From: CAYRFQ01 sp964423615
GTDB lineage: Bacteria; Planctomycetota; Planctomycetia; Gemmatales; Gemmataceae
Assembly: GCA_964423615.1 (NCBI GenBank)
Contig: CAYRFQ010000006.1
Location: 1 to 64,000, forward strand
Length of the DNA: 64,000 nt
Direction of reading: 5' to 3'
Below the pieces are notes generated by a model. The model saw nothing but the letters and a program-made list of their open reading frames with translations. It made no database searches and was not told the DNA's origin. The position numbers were made by a program, and so were the translations under genes. Below are positions 1 to 9,146 of the stretch, piece after piece; position 1 is the first letter of the stretch, and each line of letters opens with the position of its first letter.

Positions 1-1
1 G

Positions 2-526
2 TTGCGTTGTCCTTCCGAGGTGCTGTCGATTGAATGGAGACATGTCGATTGGGAGAGGAGTCAGTTGATCGTTCCTTCGCCGAAGACCGACCGATACGAC
101 GGCAAGGGAAGCCGGACGATCCCACTGTTCGCAGATTTACGCCCGTACCTGGATGAGGCTTTTGAACTGGCTACTTCGAGCCAAACGCATGTTGTTGGTG
201 GAGGTCATTTGGCCAAAGCCCAAGCGCGAAACGGATGGAAAAGCTGCAACCTTCGAACAACGTTTGGAAAACTGGTCAAACGAGCCGGATTGGAGCCGTG
301 GCCAAGGCTGTTTCATAACCTCCGTTCGAGTCGGGAGACGGAACTCTTGGAAGATTTTCCGGTCCATGTCGTCGCTGGATGGATGGGACATGATCCGAAG
401 GTAAGTCTCAAGCACTACGCCCAAACAACGGTAGAGCATTTCGAGAGAGCCATAGGCGGCGCAAAATCCGGCGCAGCAGAGAACCGCAAGCCATCGCAAG
501 GAACAGAAGGAAGAGTCAGAAAGTGA
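2..526 (+). CDS. Tyrosine recombinase/integrase, C-terminal part (5' end outside window)
   Basis: This is the catalytic domain of a phage-type tyrosine recombinase, which cuts and rejoins DNA at attachment sites through a tyrosine phosphodiester. The active-site set is visible in the visible part: Arg2 (LRCPSE context), His105 and Arg108 (HNLR), His130 (GWMGH) and Tyr139 (KHYA), nine residues after the histidine as usual. The frame is open to the window edge, so the N-terminal arm and core-binding domains lie upstream and the first codon shown is not a true start. It ends 60 bp before the left copy of the tRNA-Ser repeat, the same layout as the integrase at 32788. It is therefore probably the integrase of a neighbouring element to the left. 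It differs clearly in sequence from the other integrase. Confidence 0.88.
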   Translation: MRCPSEVLSIEWRHVDWERSQLIVPSPKTDRYDGKGSRTIPLFADLRPYLDEAFELATSSQTHVVGGGHLAKAQARNGWKSCNLRTTFGKLVKRAGLEPWPRLFHNLRSSRETELLEDFPVHVVAGWMGHDPKVSLKHYAQTTVEHFERAIGGAKSGAAENRKPSQGTEGRVRK

Positions 527-586
527 AGCTGACAAACAACTTGTGACGTCTGGATGCGAGTCGTCGCAGGATGACGCAACCGCGGA

Positions 587-647
587 AAACGGAGGAGGTG
601 GGATTCGAACCCACGGTACGGAGAACCGCACACCGGATTTCGAATCC
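587..647. repeat. Left attachment site: 61-bp direct repeat, tRNA-Ser 3' fragment
   Basis: Bases 587-647 are identical to 33932-33992. The copy holds the 3' end, T arm, variable arm and anticodon loop of tRNA-Ser (minus strand) and loses similarity just past the anticodon stem, so no functional tRNA can be made here. It is the left boundary of the integrated element and, because an integrase gene ends 60 bp to its left, probably also the right boundary of a second element. Confidence 0.92.
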
Positions 648-1124
648 TGGCGATGGTCAAATCAGGTGATAAGCAGATCGAAATCACCCGGTATTTTGGG
701 GCTTTCGATCTGCCAAGTCTTTGGAACTGAGTTCCAAAGCACGCGAAATCTACCATCGAATGTAACAGTCGACGTAACACTCAAACCAACCAATGAAGTC
801 CTTCGTCTCCTCTTGCCTGTCCCCAACCGGAATCACTACGGTCCGTGTTTCCGCATGTCGGAGCGAACTCAACTTCCCATTTCGCATTGAATGCTTCGTA
901 TCGAAATTTGGCCGATCCCTTGATTTTCTGCAATCGGCATAACTTCTTTCTGTTGTTCCCCTTGCATCGTTTGTTGGACGTTCGTATACATCGCCTAAGC
1001 AGTTGTCCACTGAGAGGATTCCACAGCAGGGGGATCGCTGGGAATCGTGACGGTGTTGGGTCAGGGGTTGGCTCAGCCTCGGGACATCATCACTTCGAAC
1101 CCTTTATATCGGAGACAATGAACT
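648..1124. other. Left-end intergenic region of the element
   Basis: This stretch of almost 480 bases between the attachment site and the first element gene has several overlapping short open frames but none with a recognisable product or good ribosome-binding site. I see no RNA gene or clear repeat. It may hold recombinase arm-binding sites, which is inference only. Confidence 0.4.
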
Positions 1125-1751
1125 ATGGAGCAGACGAACTGCTCGGTAATCACGTTTTGTACACCAATTGGAGAGGTGCAGTCATTTTGCGGAGACGACA
1201 TCCTCGACTCTTGGACCTTCCGAGAATATCAACGTGGGCACTATCGTTTCGTAACGATGTGCCAAACGAACGGAGGTTGGTTTCTTTTGGAGAAATGCGA
1301 TTCTCAGAATGAGATTCCGTTGGGCATGCCGTTAAATCCAAGATCGGTGATTCAGAGACTTTGGCAATATGGGTGTGAGGTCCCTGCGGAATTCCAAGCG
1401 TTGCTGAAGCGACTGGGCTTGCCACTTCGGCCTTATCAGTCGCAAACATGGGCTCCTTCGGCGGAAAAGTTGATCGGCGATCCACGGCTCGTCGCAGTAA
1501 CGAACAGTGATAAGCCAGTGATTGTCTTGGGTAAGCCACGGGAAGTCCTCAGGCCAACGCCGTTCGAGGTGGTACGGGTCCTGTGCGAACATCACGATGG
1601 GTTGTGTGCCCAGCAGCTGAACAATCTATCCAGGGCGGCAGATGCCCCCCGAGCCTTGAGGAAGTTGAAGGAGCAGGCCTCGTATTGGAACCAAGTCATC
1701 CGAACGCCCGGAAAAGGTTGTCGTGGCCGCTACCAATTTGTATGTCCGTGA
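1125..1751 (+). CDS. Hypothetical protein, 208 aa
   Basis: I do not recognise this protein. The ATG at 1125 follows a GGAGA-like motif about ten bases upstream. The N-terminal 100 residues are rich in Cys, Trp and aromatic residues without a paired metal-binding pattern. The C-terminal 70 residues (about 140-208: TPFEVVRVLCEHHDG, then LRKLKEQASYW and a short basic tail) read like a winged-helix DNA-binding fold. It is the first gene inside the left end of the element and points toward the excisionase/primase pair. A regulator of element genes is possible, but this is inference. Confidence 0.55.
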   Translation: MEQTNCSVITFCTPIGEVQSFCGDDILDSWTFREYQRGHYRFVTMCQTNGGWFLLEKCDSQNEIPLGMPLNPRSVIQRLWQYGCEVPAEFQALLKRLGLPLRPYQSQTWAPSAEKLIGDPRLVAVTNSDKPVIVLGKPREVLRPTPFEVVRVLCEHHDGLCAQQLNNLSRAADAPRALRKLKEQASYWNQVIRTPGKGCRGRYQFVCP

Positions 1752-1885
1752 TGACCGGCCTTTCCGATCTCTGAGCCGACGTTTCCGACCTTCCTCAGCA
1801 AATTCGCCGACCTGACAAGACGATGTGAACTGTGCGAAAGCAAGTTCGCTCACACTTCAAATACCCTTGTGAGAGAGGCGAAAAT

Positions 1886-2179
1886 ATGCCCCGGAAACAA
1901 CACGACGTAGAGCCCCAGCCAATTCAACGACCACATGTCGTTGTTGAATCCAATGCAGTCTTCACGCTCGTCACGGCTCGAGCTGCTCTCGGAACTGCGA
2001 AAAATTGCTTACCTCGCGAAATCCGCAAACGGCGGCTTCGGGTGAGCAAAAGAGGAGGGCGATACTACATCCTCGGTAAATGGCTCCTTGAGTGGATCGA
2101 GGAGGGCGAGATCATTCGAAAACCAGAACGCGCTGGCCAAAGTTCCTCGTCGACGAACGGAGGGGAGGCTAACGCATGA
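1886..2179 (+). CDS. Small winged-helix, excisionase-like DNA-binding protein
   Basis: A 97-residue basic protein. The start is placed at ATG 1886, preceded by GAGAGG, rather than at the upstream in-frame GTG at 1832. Residues about 35-75 (RAALGTAKNCLPREIRKRRL, then RVSKRGGRYYILGKWLLEWIEEG) fit the MerR/excisionase-type helix-turn-helix with a wing: an entry helix, a recognition helix rich in Arg/Lys and a GRYYI strand. Family members act as directionality factors for integrases or as plasmid regulators. It overlaps the primase gene by four bases (ATGA), so the two are translationally coupled. The role as excisionase is inferred from fold and context. Confidence 0.62.
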   Translation: MPRKQHDVEPQPIQRPHVVVESNAVFTLVTARAALGTAKNCLPREIRKRRLRVSKRGGRYYILGKWLLEWIEEGEIIRKPERAGQSSSSTNGGEANA

Positions 2180-4299
2180 GCAAGCTATCAACGAACCTTC
2201 GCACTGTTACGAAAGACACGCCATGCGACATCTGCCACCACGACCACAAGTGTTCACAGGGCGAGGACGGGCTTGTAATGTGCGGGCGCCCTCCAGAAAC
2301 ATGCCCTGTCGGATACGTTGACCTCGGAGAAGCAAAAGGGGACCCGCAGTTCCACCTCTACCGACGGGATGACGACCCCCTTCTTGTCAGGACTCCCCCG
2401 AACTCGCAGCAAAGCAACGGCGTTTCCAAGAACCTAAAGGCGAAGAAGAAAATTGATTGGCGTGCAGAAGCGATGACATTCGCCAAGAAACTCACTACCG
2501 AGTTGCGTGCCGAGTTGGCCAGTTCTCTCGGCTTGCCCGAATGGGTCTTGGATAAGGTGGAGCATTTGGGTTGCAATCCAGGCGATAAACGCGGGGTCTG
2601 TTGGACGATTCCAGAGCGGGACGGTTCCGAAGCCATCATCGGCATCAACCGCCGCTTCCGAAACGGCGACAAAAAGCGGATGAAAGATAGTCGGAGCGGT
2701 TTGACGATCGTCTCCAAGTCGCTGGAACGCGATGGTCCGATTTATCTTCCAGAAGGGGCGTCCGACACCCTCGCGTTGACCGCGATGGGCCTTGCGGCTG
2801 TCGGGCGTCCAAATAACATCGGCGGTGTCGATCTGTTGATTGAGTTGCTGAAAGACGTGCCTGCGGAACGCAAGATCGTCGTCCTTGGCGAGTCGGACAT
2901 GAAAACGAACATGTCCTGTCCTGGAGTCGAGGGTGCGAAAAAGACGGCTCAGGCCCTCGCTGATGGAATCGGGCGGGATGTCTTCGTGGTCCTACCCCCA
3001 GATGGAGCCAAAGACGCTCGAGCTTGGTTAGGCTCGCGGAATCCGGACCTTCACATCATCGATGAGCTATACGAGTTGGGCGAACAATTTGTCCACGGGG
3101 TGGAGAAGCACTATCAGGTCGTTACCCCGAAGCACTCCACCAAAGGAGGACTCGCCACGACGTGTTTGGCAGAGATCCGACCGGAACCAATTCAGTGGCT
3201 CATTCCGGGCTATCTCCCAGCCGGAAAGCTTGTGTTGTTGGCGGGCGACGGCGGCCACGGGAAGTCCACGATCACGCTGCACATCGCCGCACACCTCAGC
3301 CAAGGGAGTCCCTGTTTGGGTTTGGACTATCCCACTGGAGAGCCTTGCGAAACGTTGCTCCTCAATTGCGAAGACGATTTCGCCGATACGGTCGTGCCGC
3401 GTTTGATGGGGATGCGAGCCGACCTCAAGCTAATTCACCGCGTCGATGGCGTGCGGGATGAAAAAGCTGCGACAGTGGGATTTGATTTACGACACGCCCA
3501 TCGGATCGAAGAAGAACTGCGATACCGCCCAAAGGTGCGTTTGGTCGTGATCGATCCAGTTGTCGCGTATGTCGGTCAAGCCGGATGTGACGATCACAAG
3601 GACTCCCAGATTCGAGCCCTTCTGGGTCCGTTGATCGACCTCGCCGCGAAGACAGGAGTCTCGTTGTTGTTAGTCAAACATTTCAACAAAAGTCTGTCGC
3701 AAAATGCCGCCAACAAAGTTGGCGGGTCGGTTGGCTACATCAACGCCGTTCGGATGGCTCATATTGTTGTGCCCGATCCAGAGGACGACGAACGCAAGCT
3801 ATTTGTTCCTACCAAGGTCAACATCGCCCAAAGGCAGTTCGGCCTTGCGTACCGGATTGTTGCTTTGACCGATGAGGAACAGGTTGAGGTGCTCCATCGA
3901 TGTCCGACCATTCAAACTTCCGAGGCTCGCGAATCTTTCGCGAGCCAACTCACGCGGATTCAGTGGGAAGGACAAGTGGATGTAGATCCCGACGAATTGA
4001 TCCAAGGGTTTTCGGGTGGTTCTCGCGAACGTGTAAAGGACCGAGACCTCGCCGAGGAATGGTTGAATAAGTTTCTCCAGGATGGGCCAAGGCCAACCAA
4101 CGAATGTGTCGAGGCGGGCAACGAAGCGTTGGGACTGAACAAACCGTCGAAGTGGTGGCGGGACGAGATTTTGAAAAAACGACTTGGTGGGCAACCTCGC
4201 AAGGCACCTGGAGGAACTGGAGCTTGGTATTTCACCCTGGTCGAGCACGAATGGCCGATCCAAGAAGACCAAGAGACCCAAGAAGACCAAGAATCCTGA
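2176..4299 (+). CDS. Primase-helicase: TOPRIM domain plus RepA-like AAA ATPase
   Basis: A 707-residue replication protein of the kind carried by plasmids, satellites and integrative elements. The N-terminus has a Cys/His cluster (CDICHHDHKC, residues about 16-25) resembling a primase zinc ribbon. A TOPRIM-like segment follows near residues 190-285 (PIYLPEGASDTLA, VVLGESDMK, then a DARAWL end). A RepA/RecA-like ATPase has its Walker A at residues 357-365 (GDGGHGKST) and a hydrophobic strand ending in Asp near residue 460 (LVVIDP) as Walker B. The C-terminal 100 residues look like a helical tail. The last codons lie in a repeated CAAGAAGACC motif shared with the downstream noncoding region. It probably primes and unwinds at the element's own origin, perhaps at 4300-5223; that is inference. 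Confidence 0.85.
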   Translation: MSKLSTNLRTVTKDTPCDICHHDHKCSQGEDGLVMCGRPPETCPVGYVDLGEAKGDPQFHLYRRDDDPLLVRTPPNSQQSNGVSKNLKAKKKIDWRAEAMTFAKKLTTELRAELASSLGLPEWVLDKVEHLGCNPGDKRGVCWTIPERDGSEAIIGINRRFRNGDKKRMKDSRSGLTIVSKSLERDGPIYLPEGASDTLALTAMGLAAVGRPNNIGGVDLLIELLKDVPAERKIVVLGESDMKTNMSCPGVEGAKKTAQALADGIGRDVFVVLPPDGAKDARAWLGSRNPDLHIIDELYELGEQFVHGVEKHYQVVTPKHSTKGGLATTCLAEIRPEPIQWLIPGYLPAGKLVLLAGDGGHGKSTITLHIAAHLSQGSPCLGLDYPTGEPCETLLLNCEDDFADTVVPRLMGMRADLKLIHRVDGVRDEKAATVGFDLRHAHRIEEELRYRPKVRLVVIDPVVAYVGQAGCDDHKDSQIRALLGPLIDLAAKTGVSLLLVKHFNKSLSQNAANKVGGSVGYINAVRMAHIVVPDPEDDERKLFVPTKVNIAQRQFGLAYRIVALTDEEQVEVLHRCPTIQTSEARESFASQLTRIQWEGQVDVDPDELIQGFSGGSRERVKDRDLAEEWLNKFLQDGPRPTNECVEAGNEALGLNKPSKWWRDEILKKRLGGQPRKAPGGTGAWYFTLVEHEWPIQEDQETQEDQES

Positions 4300-5223
4300 C
4301 GCAGTGAGACAGACACAGAACGAAATCTCGGCGAGAGTCCTCGCTACGTTGGAACGATGAACACCCATTTTGGGAGGGTATAAAAAAGGAATTCGTTGCT
4401 GTTCCACTACCCCAAAAACTTTCCGGTTCGGGATAGCGGAACAGCAATGAAGTGACAGAATTTCGTGACATAAAAAAGGCATCAATGAGAACGAATGAGC
4501 CGGCTGATGGGAACGGAAAAGGAATCTGTCCTTTCGCCAAAACGAACCAAGAATTGCGACCTCGTTCCCCTGAATTCTTGGATTCTTGGTCTTCTTCGTC
4601 CTCTTGGGAGTGATGAGGGAGAGCCCTCCGACCAGACGAACGCGTGCGCTTACATGAGAATCCGGAAGACCTGCTCGATCCAAACGGGACATATTGGAAT
4701 CTAGAGCAAAGGCGATCGCCTGTCCGCTTTGTTCGAGCAACGATAGAGTTGCGAAAATCGGCGACGTAAAAAAGGCTCGCGTTGGACACTCTCAGCCCAA
4801 AAGGCAACTGGCAACGCTAAAACTGTTCTATTTTCTTCGCCCCCGCAGAGCAAGAATCCTGCCCGCTTGAGCCATAGGTTCTTGGATTCTTGGTACTCTT
4901 GCAACAACCAAGAAGACCAAGAGTCCATCGCGTCTTGCGGAGATTTGGGTATAAAAAGGAGGAGTGTTTGAGGCTCCGCAGGCCAAGAACAACCCAAAGT
5001 GGCAATAGTCTTGAGGATATTTGGTTGTGGAGAAATTCTTCGCTGTTGTCTGCACGATCAAACAGTAGATGTGAGCTCTGTATGTCCGCACCGAAATGGT
5101 TTTCGCAACTGGCTAAATCCTCATGATCTTATCTCTGGAAAAGTGTCGAAGTCTTTCGGTCCCATGGGAAATTCTCTTGGAGATGGAATTATCACCCATG
5201 GCAACCATTGAGATAGTACAAGG
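4300..5223. repeat. Repeat-rich noncoding region, candidate replication origin
   Basis: No convincing gene lies in these 924 bases. Several repeats are visible. AAGACCAAGA-type motifs occur in the primase 3' end (4260-4274 and 4278-4292), inverted at 4584-4596, and again at 4908-4922. TAAAAAAGG or a near copy occurs at 4381-4389, 4471-4479, 4767-4775 and 4952-4959. A perfect 10-bp inverted repeat TTGCTGTTCC (4396-4405) / GGAACAGCAA (4438-4447) extends to 16 of 18 matched positions. Iterated motifs, A-tracts and a hairpin next to a primase-helicase gene suggest an origin of replication; function is inferred. Confidence 0.5.
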
Positions 5224-7107
5224 CTAAAAGAACGGGACTTTGACCAACAATTTTTCAACCGTCTCTCGATCCGGATCGGAACCCTTACTTGGCAAACACC
5301 CCTTATAGTGCTCGTGAAGTGTGAAACTTGTTGTGGGCACTAACTGGTTCTCAAGTCTTCCCAAAGTGTCATCCCAAGACTGCTGGTTGTTCTGCCAGGC
5401 TGCCTCTGCAAGACAAATGCAATCCGTCAGAAAGCATTGGATGTTTTGCTCATCCTGGCTGCCTGGCCTATCTTGTCCAAAGAACTCACGAGCACGGCGA
5501 AAACGTTCTACGCTGTCTGCGATCTCTCGACCTGGCTGCCTTGCCGTCGCCTGGAAGTAAAAGGCGAAGGGATGGCCAACGCGTCGGGAGACAGTGGCTT
5601 GTTCCATCTCTTGATCTTCCCAAATCCTGCCTCGTCGTCTGGCTGCATCGGCCTGCCAGAATCGCAAGAACCACCGCGACATATCTCCAAGGCCAGGATG
5701 GTTCTCGATTCGTTGGAGAACTTCCTCAGCTTCCTCCAATCGACCAGCACGGAGATAGCCTTGGGCTCGATAACTCCACGTGCGAGGTAAGTCCGAAGGC
5801 TCCAATTCTTCCAAGAGTTTTTCAGACCAGAAAAATAAATCTTCCCAGCCGTCTTGTTCCAACGCGACCAGCGCTCGGCCAAGAGTATTGAATACCTTGA
5901 GCCGAGTGACTGCTTTCACTTGGAAGGGATCTTCTGTTAGGTGATTACGCCATGGTTCAAGTAGGCTAACCATCCCCTCAAAGTTGTGCGGAGAATAGAG
6001 AGCCGAAGCTCGATTAACATCGGCTTCGGCTAAATCGTCATACGAGGACGCAACCGAATCTCGTAATTCTCGTGAGAACTCATCAGCCAGGTTGGCAGAT
6101 TGTTGGTATGCCCCGAGGTGACGGTGCAAATCGATCTGTTGTTGGCGAAACTCTCGCCGAATCCGCATGGGTACATCTGGAGCGAACTCGCATCTCTCGG
6201 CTCGAGCGACGAGATTGAGTGCGTCCTGATACCGATGCTCCTCGACTTCGAGTCGTCGAGCCTTGTTGGCAACCGTTGTGGCTTCTGCCTTTGTGAGACG
6301 CTGATGGGTCAAGAACACTTTGAGCCATCCTCGACTTTCGAGTTCCTTCGCGAGGTCTTCGAGAGAGGTGACTTCCCAGACTTCCTCAAAATGTTCGCAG
6401 TATGCCTTCGCTTCCTGGCATCCTTTGGCCCGAATCAACAGAGTCCCGGTTTCGTACTCCCGCAAGAAAGCGTCGAGTTTGGGACGAATACCGCTCACAG
6501 GCACAAGGTGTTCTTGATCGGGTTGGACTACCGAGCACGCTCTGTCCAAGGCAGAAGGATCGTTATTTTCTGCGCGGACGATCGCAAGCATTCCTGCGAC
6601 GTGCATGGACGCTCCATCACTCCGGCGCCCCAACGGATCCCCAAATGTGTAAGCAAATCGTTCTGGCACACCATCGCTGTTCGGAAGATGTAGGGCGCGG
6701 AGCAGTTGTAAGCAGAGAAGCTGGAAACCAACGACGTCACGAAATGGAAGGCTCGGATCGATACTCCACTCGTCGGTTCTCTTAACCGACAGGGGAAGAA
6801 CCAAACCCTCATCGCAAAGCCGGTCAACAACGAGCCCCACCACCCCCGGCTTTGGTTCCTTCGCAAGGTCCTGCTCTGAATCACTCAGCTGCACTCCCCA
6901 TCGCTCCAAAGCGTTTCGCGGGAAGTTGATACCGACTTGAGCTAACGCTGTGATCACGCGTCCGAGTGAATGTGGGAGAGCTACCCAGTACTCGTCCCGG
7001 CCCTCCCAGCGTGCAAGCAACTGATCCATGCACCAAACCGGGTTCGTCCGGATCAGGCCTTGGTCGGCCACTATTTGCAGTTCTGCAATCAGCGCTCGTT
7101 CGTTCAT
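5224..7107 (-). CDS. Large TPR-like helical-repeat protein, 627 aa
   Basis: I do not recognise a named family. The C-terminal half (about residues 300-610) is made of amphipathic helix pairs typical of tetratricopeptide-like repeats, for example LGRALVALEQ, AQGYLRAGRLEEAEEVLQRI and WFLRFWQADAARRRG. The N-terminal half is alpha/beta with no catalytic signature I can see. The start is placed at 7107, because that ATG overlaps the stop of the upstream gene by four bases (ATGA); a longer reading to 7173 is possible but would overlap more. It is the last gene of a leftward four-gene operon (9575 to 5224). Such repeats usually serve as protein-binding scaffolds or sensors. Confidence 0.6.
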   Translation of the reverse strand: MNERALIAELQIVADQGLIRTNPVWCMDQLLARWEGRDEYWVALPHSLGRVITALAQVGINFPRNALERWGVQLSDSEQDLAKEPKPGVVGLVVDRLCDEGLVLPLSVKRTDEWSIDPSLPFRDVVGFQLLCLQLLRALHLPNSDGVPERFAYTFGDPLGRRSDGASMHVAGMLAIVRAENNDPSALDRACSVVQPDQEHLVPVSGIRPKLDAFLREYETGTLLIRAKGCQEAKAYCEHFEEVWEVTSLEDLAKELESRGWLKVFLTHQRLTKAEATTVANKARRLEVEEHRYQDALNLVARAERCEFAPDVPMRIRREFRQQQIDLHRHLGAYQQSANLADEFSRELRDSVASSYDDLAEADVNRASALYSPHNFEGMVSLLEPWRNHLTEDPFQVKAVTRLKVFNTLGRALVALEQDGWEDLFFWSEKLLEELEPSDLPRTWSYRAQGYLRAGRLEEAEEVLQRIENHPGLGDMSRWFLRFWQADAARRRGRIWEDQEMEQATVSRRVGHPFAFYFQATARQPGREIADSVERFRRAREFFGQDRPGSQDEQNIQCFLTDCICLAEAAWQNNQQSWDDTLGRLENQLVPTTSFTLHEHYKGCLPSKGSDPDRETVEKLLVKVPFF

Positions 7108-8036
7108 ACTCGCACCGCGAGCTTCCTTGGTGGAGTCGATCCGACCTCCACGACCACCTGGCCGTCGATCCACGGAAACGACTTATCGGTCTTGTGGAGT
7201 CGGCCTTCGGGACCGGATACCCAAGACGTTACGAACGCTTGACCAGAGGCATCGAAACCCGAAAGAGGCGGCGCAGATTCTACCGTCCCACTCCAAAGCC
7301 CAGACACACCATTCGCATCCGCGACGAGGAAAAGTTTCCCATCGGGGAAGTCTGGCACCTCGTGGTGTTGTACGTCCGAGGTGTCGGCAAGGGCCTCACT
7401 CAATTCTGCAAAGAACTCCCCACCAGACTCGGCAGCTAGGGAATAATCTGGAGTTGAGGTCAGTTCTGACGGTTGACCTTCCAGAAACCTGCTCATCGGA
7501 ACGACTTCGCCCACCTCCTCCGGAATGTTCTCAACCCGAGCGAGGAGTTGGTCTCGAGCTTGGGCGATATCCTCGAGCCAGTCTTGGTACTCGGGATCGA
7601 GATCAACAGACTCGTCTGTGGTGTCCAAGGTTCGTCCTCGGGCGAGGTCCGCCAGGCGTTGCCGCACCGACTTGAGGTCGGATTCGGGCGCGACGTCGGT
7701 TCGTAGTCTGGGAACACAAATACTCGCGGGGAACCAATCGGTTTCGCCACAACGGACAACGAGAGGACGCCCTAACTCTTCCCTGGAGAGACGCACATCG
7801 GGAGTCCCAACCAAAGGGAAGTCGTCGGCTGGGGCAAGAAGAACAAAGCCTTCGTTGTCCGGATGGAAGCGCACCACCAACCATTCAACGCAGACATCCT
7901 CGCCCAGATCGAACACGTACAAATCACCTGGGGTTGGTGTGTCGTGATCGAGAGGTTTTTCGGAGTGTCGCTTGAGGTTTTCAGCGGCTTCTGTGATGGC
8001 TTTCCGGAGTCGATCTGTGGTGTTGGGGTTCACCAT
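7104..8036 (-). CDS. Hypothetical protein of TPR operon, 310 aa
   Basis: No family recognised. The N-terminal 100 residues form a beta-rich, soluble-looking domain (GDLYVFDLG, VEWLVVRFHP, FVLLAPADDFP). The middle is acidic and helical, with DLARGRTL and a DLDPEYQDWLEDI patch, and the C-terminus returns to beta structure (KLFLVADANG, AFVTSW). There is no signal peptide or membrane segment. I chose ATG 8036, which has GAGTGAGG upstream, over the GTG at 8051. It is translationally coupled to the TPR gene downstream by an ATGA overlap, and 69 bases follow the previous gene's stop, so the products probably work together. Confidence 0.55.
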   Translation of the reverse strand: MVNPNTTDRLRKAITEAAENLKRHSEKPLDHDTPTPGDLYVFDLGEDVCVEWLVVRFHPDNEGFVLLAPADDFPLVGTPDVRLSREELGRPLVVRCGETDWFPASICVPRLRTDVAPESDLKSVRQRLADLARGRTLDTTDESVDLDPEYQDWLEDIAQARDQLLARVENIPEEVGEVVPMSRFLEGQPSELTSTPDYSLAAESGGEFFAELSEALADTSDVQHHEVPDFPDGKLFLVADANGVSGLWSGTVESAPPLSGFDASGQAFVTSWVSGPEGRLHKTDKSFPWIDGQVVVEVGSTPPRKLAVRV

Positions 8037-8105
8037 GATCTTATACCTCACTCAATGGTTGAGGTTCTTGTAATTTCGTATGATCTTGGGTAACGGCCTG
8101 TGAAG

Positions 8106-9140
8106 TTACATGTCCGAGTTTTCTCCAAGAAATTCCGAAAGAATTTCTTGGAGAATTCGAAAATCATCCGAAAGTGTTGCTCGAGGAATCCCTGTCCGAG
8201 CAGTCAGCTCTACTTGGGTCACTGTGTCCCGGTTTCCACCTTCGATCGCCTCAACCAGGACTGCAAAGACTTTTCCGAGCCTCTCTCGCACTCGGGTTTG
8301 GCGATTCATGTTGGCGATCCGTTCTGGAAGTTCCCTTTTCAACTCTTCCCAATTTTCTTGAGTCTCGAGCCCTTTGTCTGGCCAAACCATACGCACAATG
8401 GCCTGGAATTCTTCGTCCCCTTCCCAGGCAAGCTCGCTCGCGGATTCGGTGTGCCGGGCCGTCCATTCCGTTCGGACGTAATTAGCCAGCGTTGACACCA
8501 AATCACCACATCTCAATGCTCTTATGCCTGCCTCCCTAAGTTGCCCAAGAAAACCAGTGATCCAATCTCCCCCCTCCTGAGTTGTCTTCACTAGGTGCGG
8601 TAAGACATCTTTCAGCGGTGTCGCAGTTTGGAGGGCATTCCGGATATCGTTTTCGGCACCGAGAGGAATTTCGTGTTGGTTTGGATCGAGCTTGAGAATC
8701 GTTCCGTTGTGAACCTTGCCCTTTTCGAGGTTCTCCAGTCTACCGCCCTGCGTCGTTGCGATCTCAAGGAAACTATTTTTCACGTTACAGAAGATGGCAT
8801 ACCCAATCGGATCGTGGGTGCGTTGTCGCTCGAACAGAAAATTATTCACGTTCCTCGATATCAAGCCATCGATGTTTGGCTTTGCCTTCAACTGCCCCTG
8901 AAGTCTTTGCAACCGATCAAGAATCGCGAAAATGTAGCAGTCTGCGACGATGTCCTCGAAAGCGTTATGCGCAGTCCAGTCCTGAATCTCCAGGTACCCC
9001 AAATAGGATGGCGGGGCCGTGAGGAGATTCTTTTCTCGCATCTTGCGTTTGAGCAGCCTCTCGAGTGCAGGCAGGACCTTTTGTGCAGCATCACTCTCGT
9101 GACCGAAATGCCGAACATGGTCAGTGAATACAGAACTCAT
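8106..9140 (-). CDS. Sigma-like/winged-helix protein of unknown function, 344 aa
   Basis: Residues about 50-120 (AFEDIVADCYIFAILDRL, then NFLFERQRTHDPIGYAIF) form helices that resemble the region-2 helices of sigma-70-type factors, with a conserved-looking FLxxRQRxxDPxGY stretch. The last 60 residues (RVRERLGKVFAVLVEAI, VTQVELTARTGIPRATLSDDF) are a clear helix-turn-helix. The combination suggests a DNA- or RNA-polymerase-binding regulator, but the sigma resemblance is weak and no -10/-35 specificity can be deduced. It is the second gene of the leftward operon; the preceding gene stops six bases before its ATG. It may switch on the operon or signal to the TPR protein. Confidence 0.5.
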   Translation of the reverse strand: MSSVFTDHVRHFGHESDAAQKVLPALERLLKRKMREKNLLTAPPSYLGYLEIQDWTAHNAFEDIVADCYIFAILDRLQRLQGQLKAKPNIDGLISRNVNNFLFERQRTHDPIGYAIFCNVKNSFLEIATTQGGRLENLEKGKVHNGTILKLDPNQHEIPLGAENDIRNALQTATPLKDVLPHLVKTTQEGGDWITGFLGQLREAGIRALRCGDLVSTLANYVRTEWTARHTESASELAWEGDEEFQAIVRMVWPDKGLETQENWEELKRELPERIANMNRQTRVRERLGKVFAVLVEAIEGGNRDTVTQVELTARTGIPRATLSDDFRILQEILSEFLGENSDM

Positions 9141-9146
9141 AACGGC

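Noticed and set aside
587..660. Possible second tRNA-Ser gene at the left end
   Set aside because: Only the 3' part through the anticodon loop matches; the D arm and 5' acceptor strand are absent, so it is an attachment remnant.
3799..4740. 313-codon minus-strand open frame at the primase 3' end
   Set aside because: It runs antisense to the primase and then through the repeat-rich noncoding region, with no recognisable domain.
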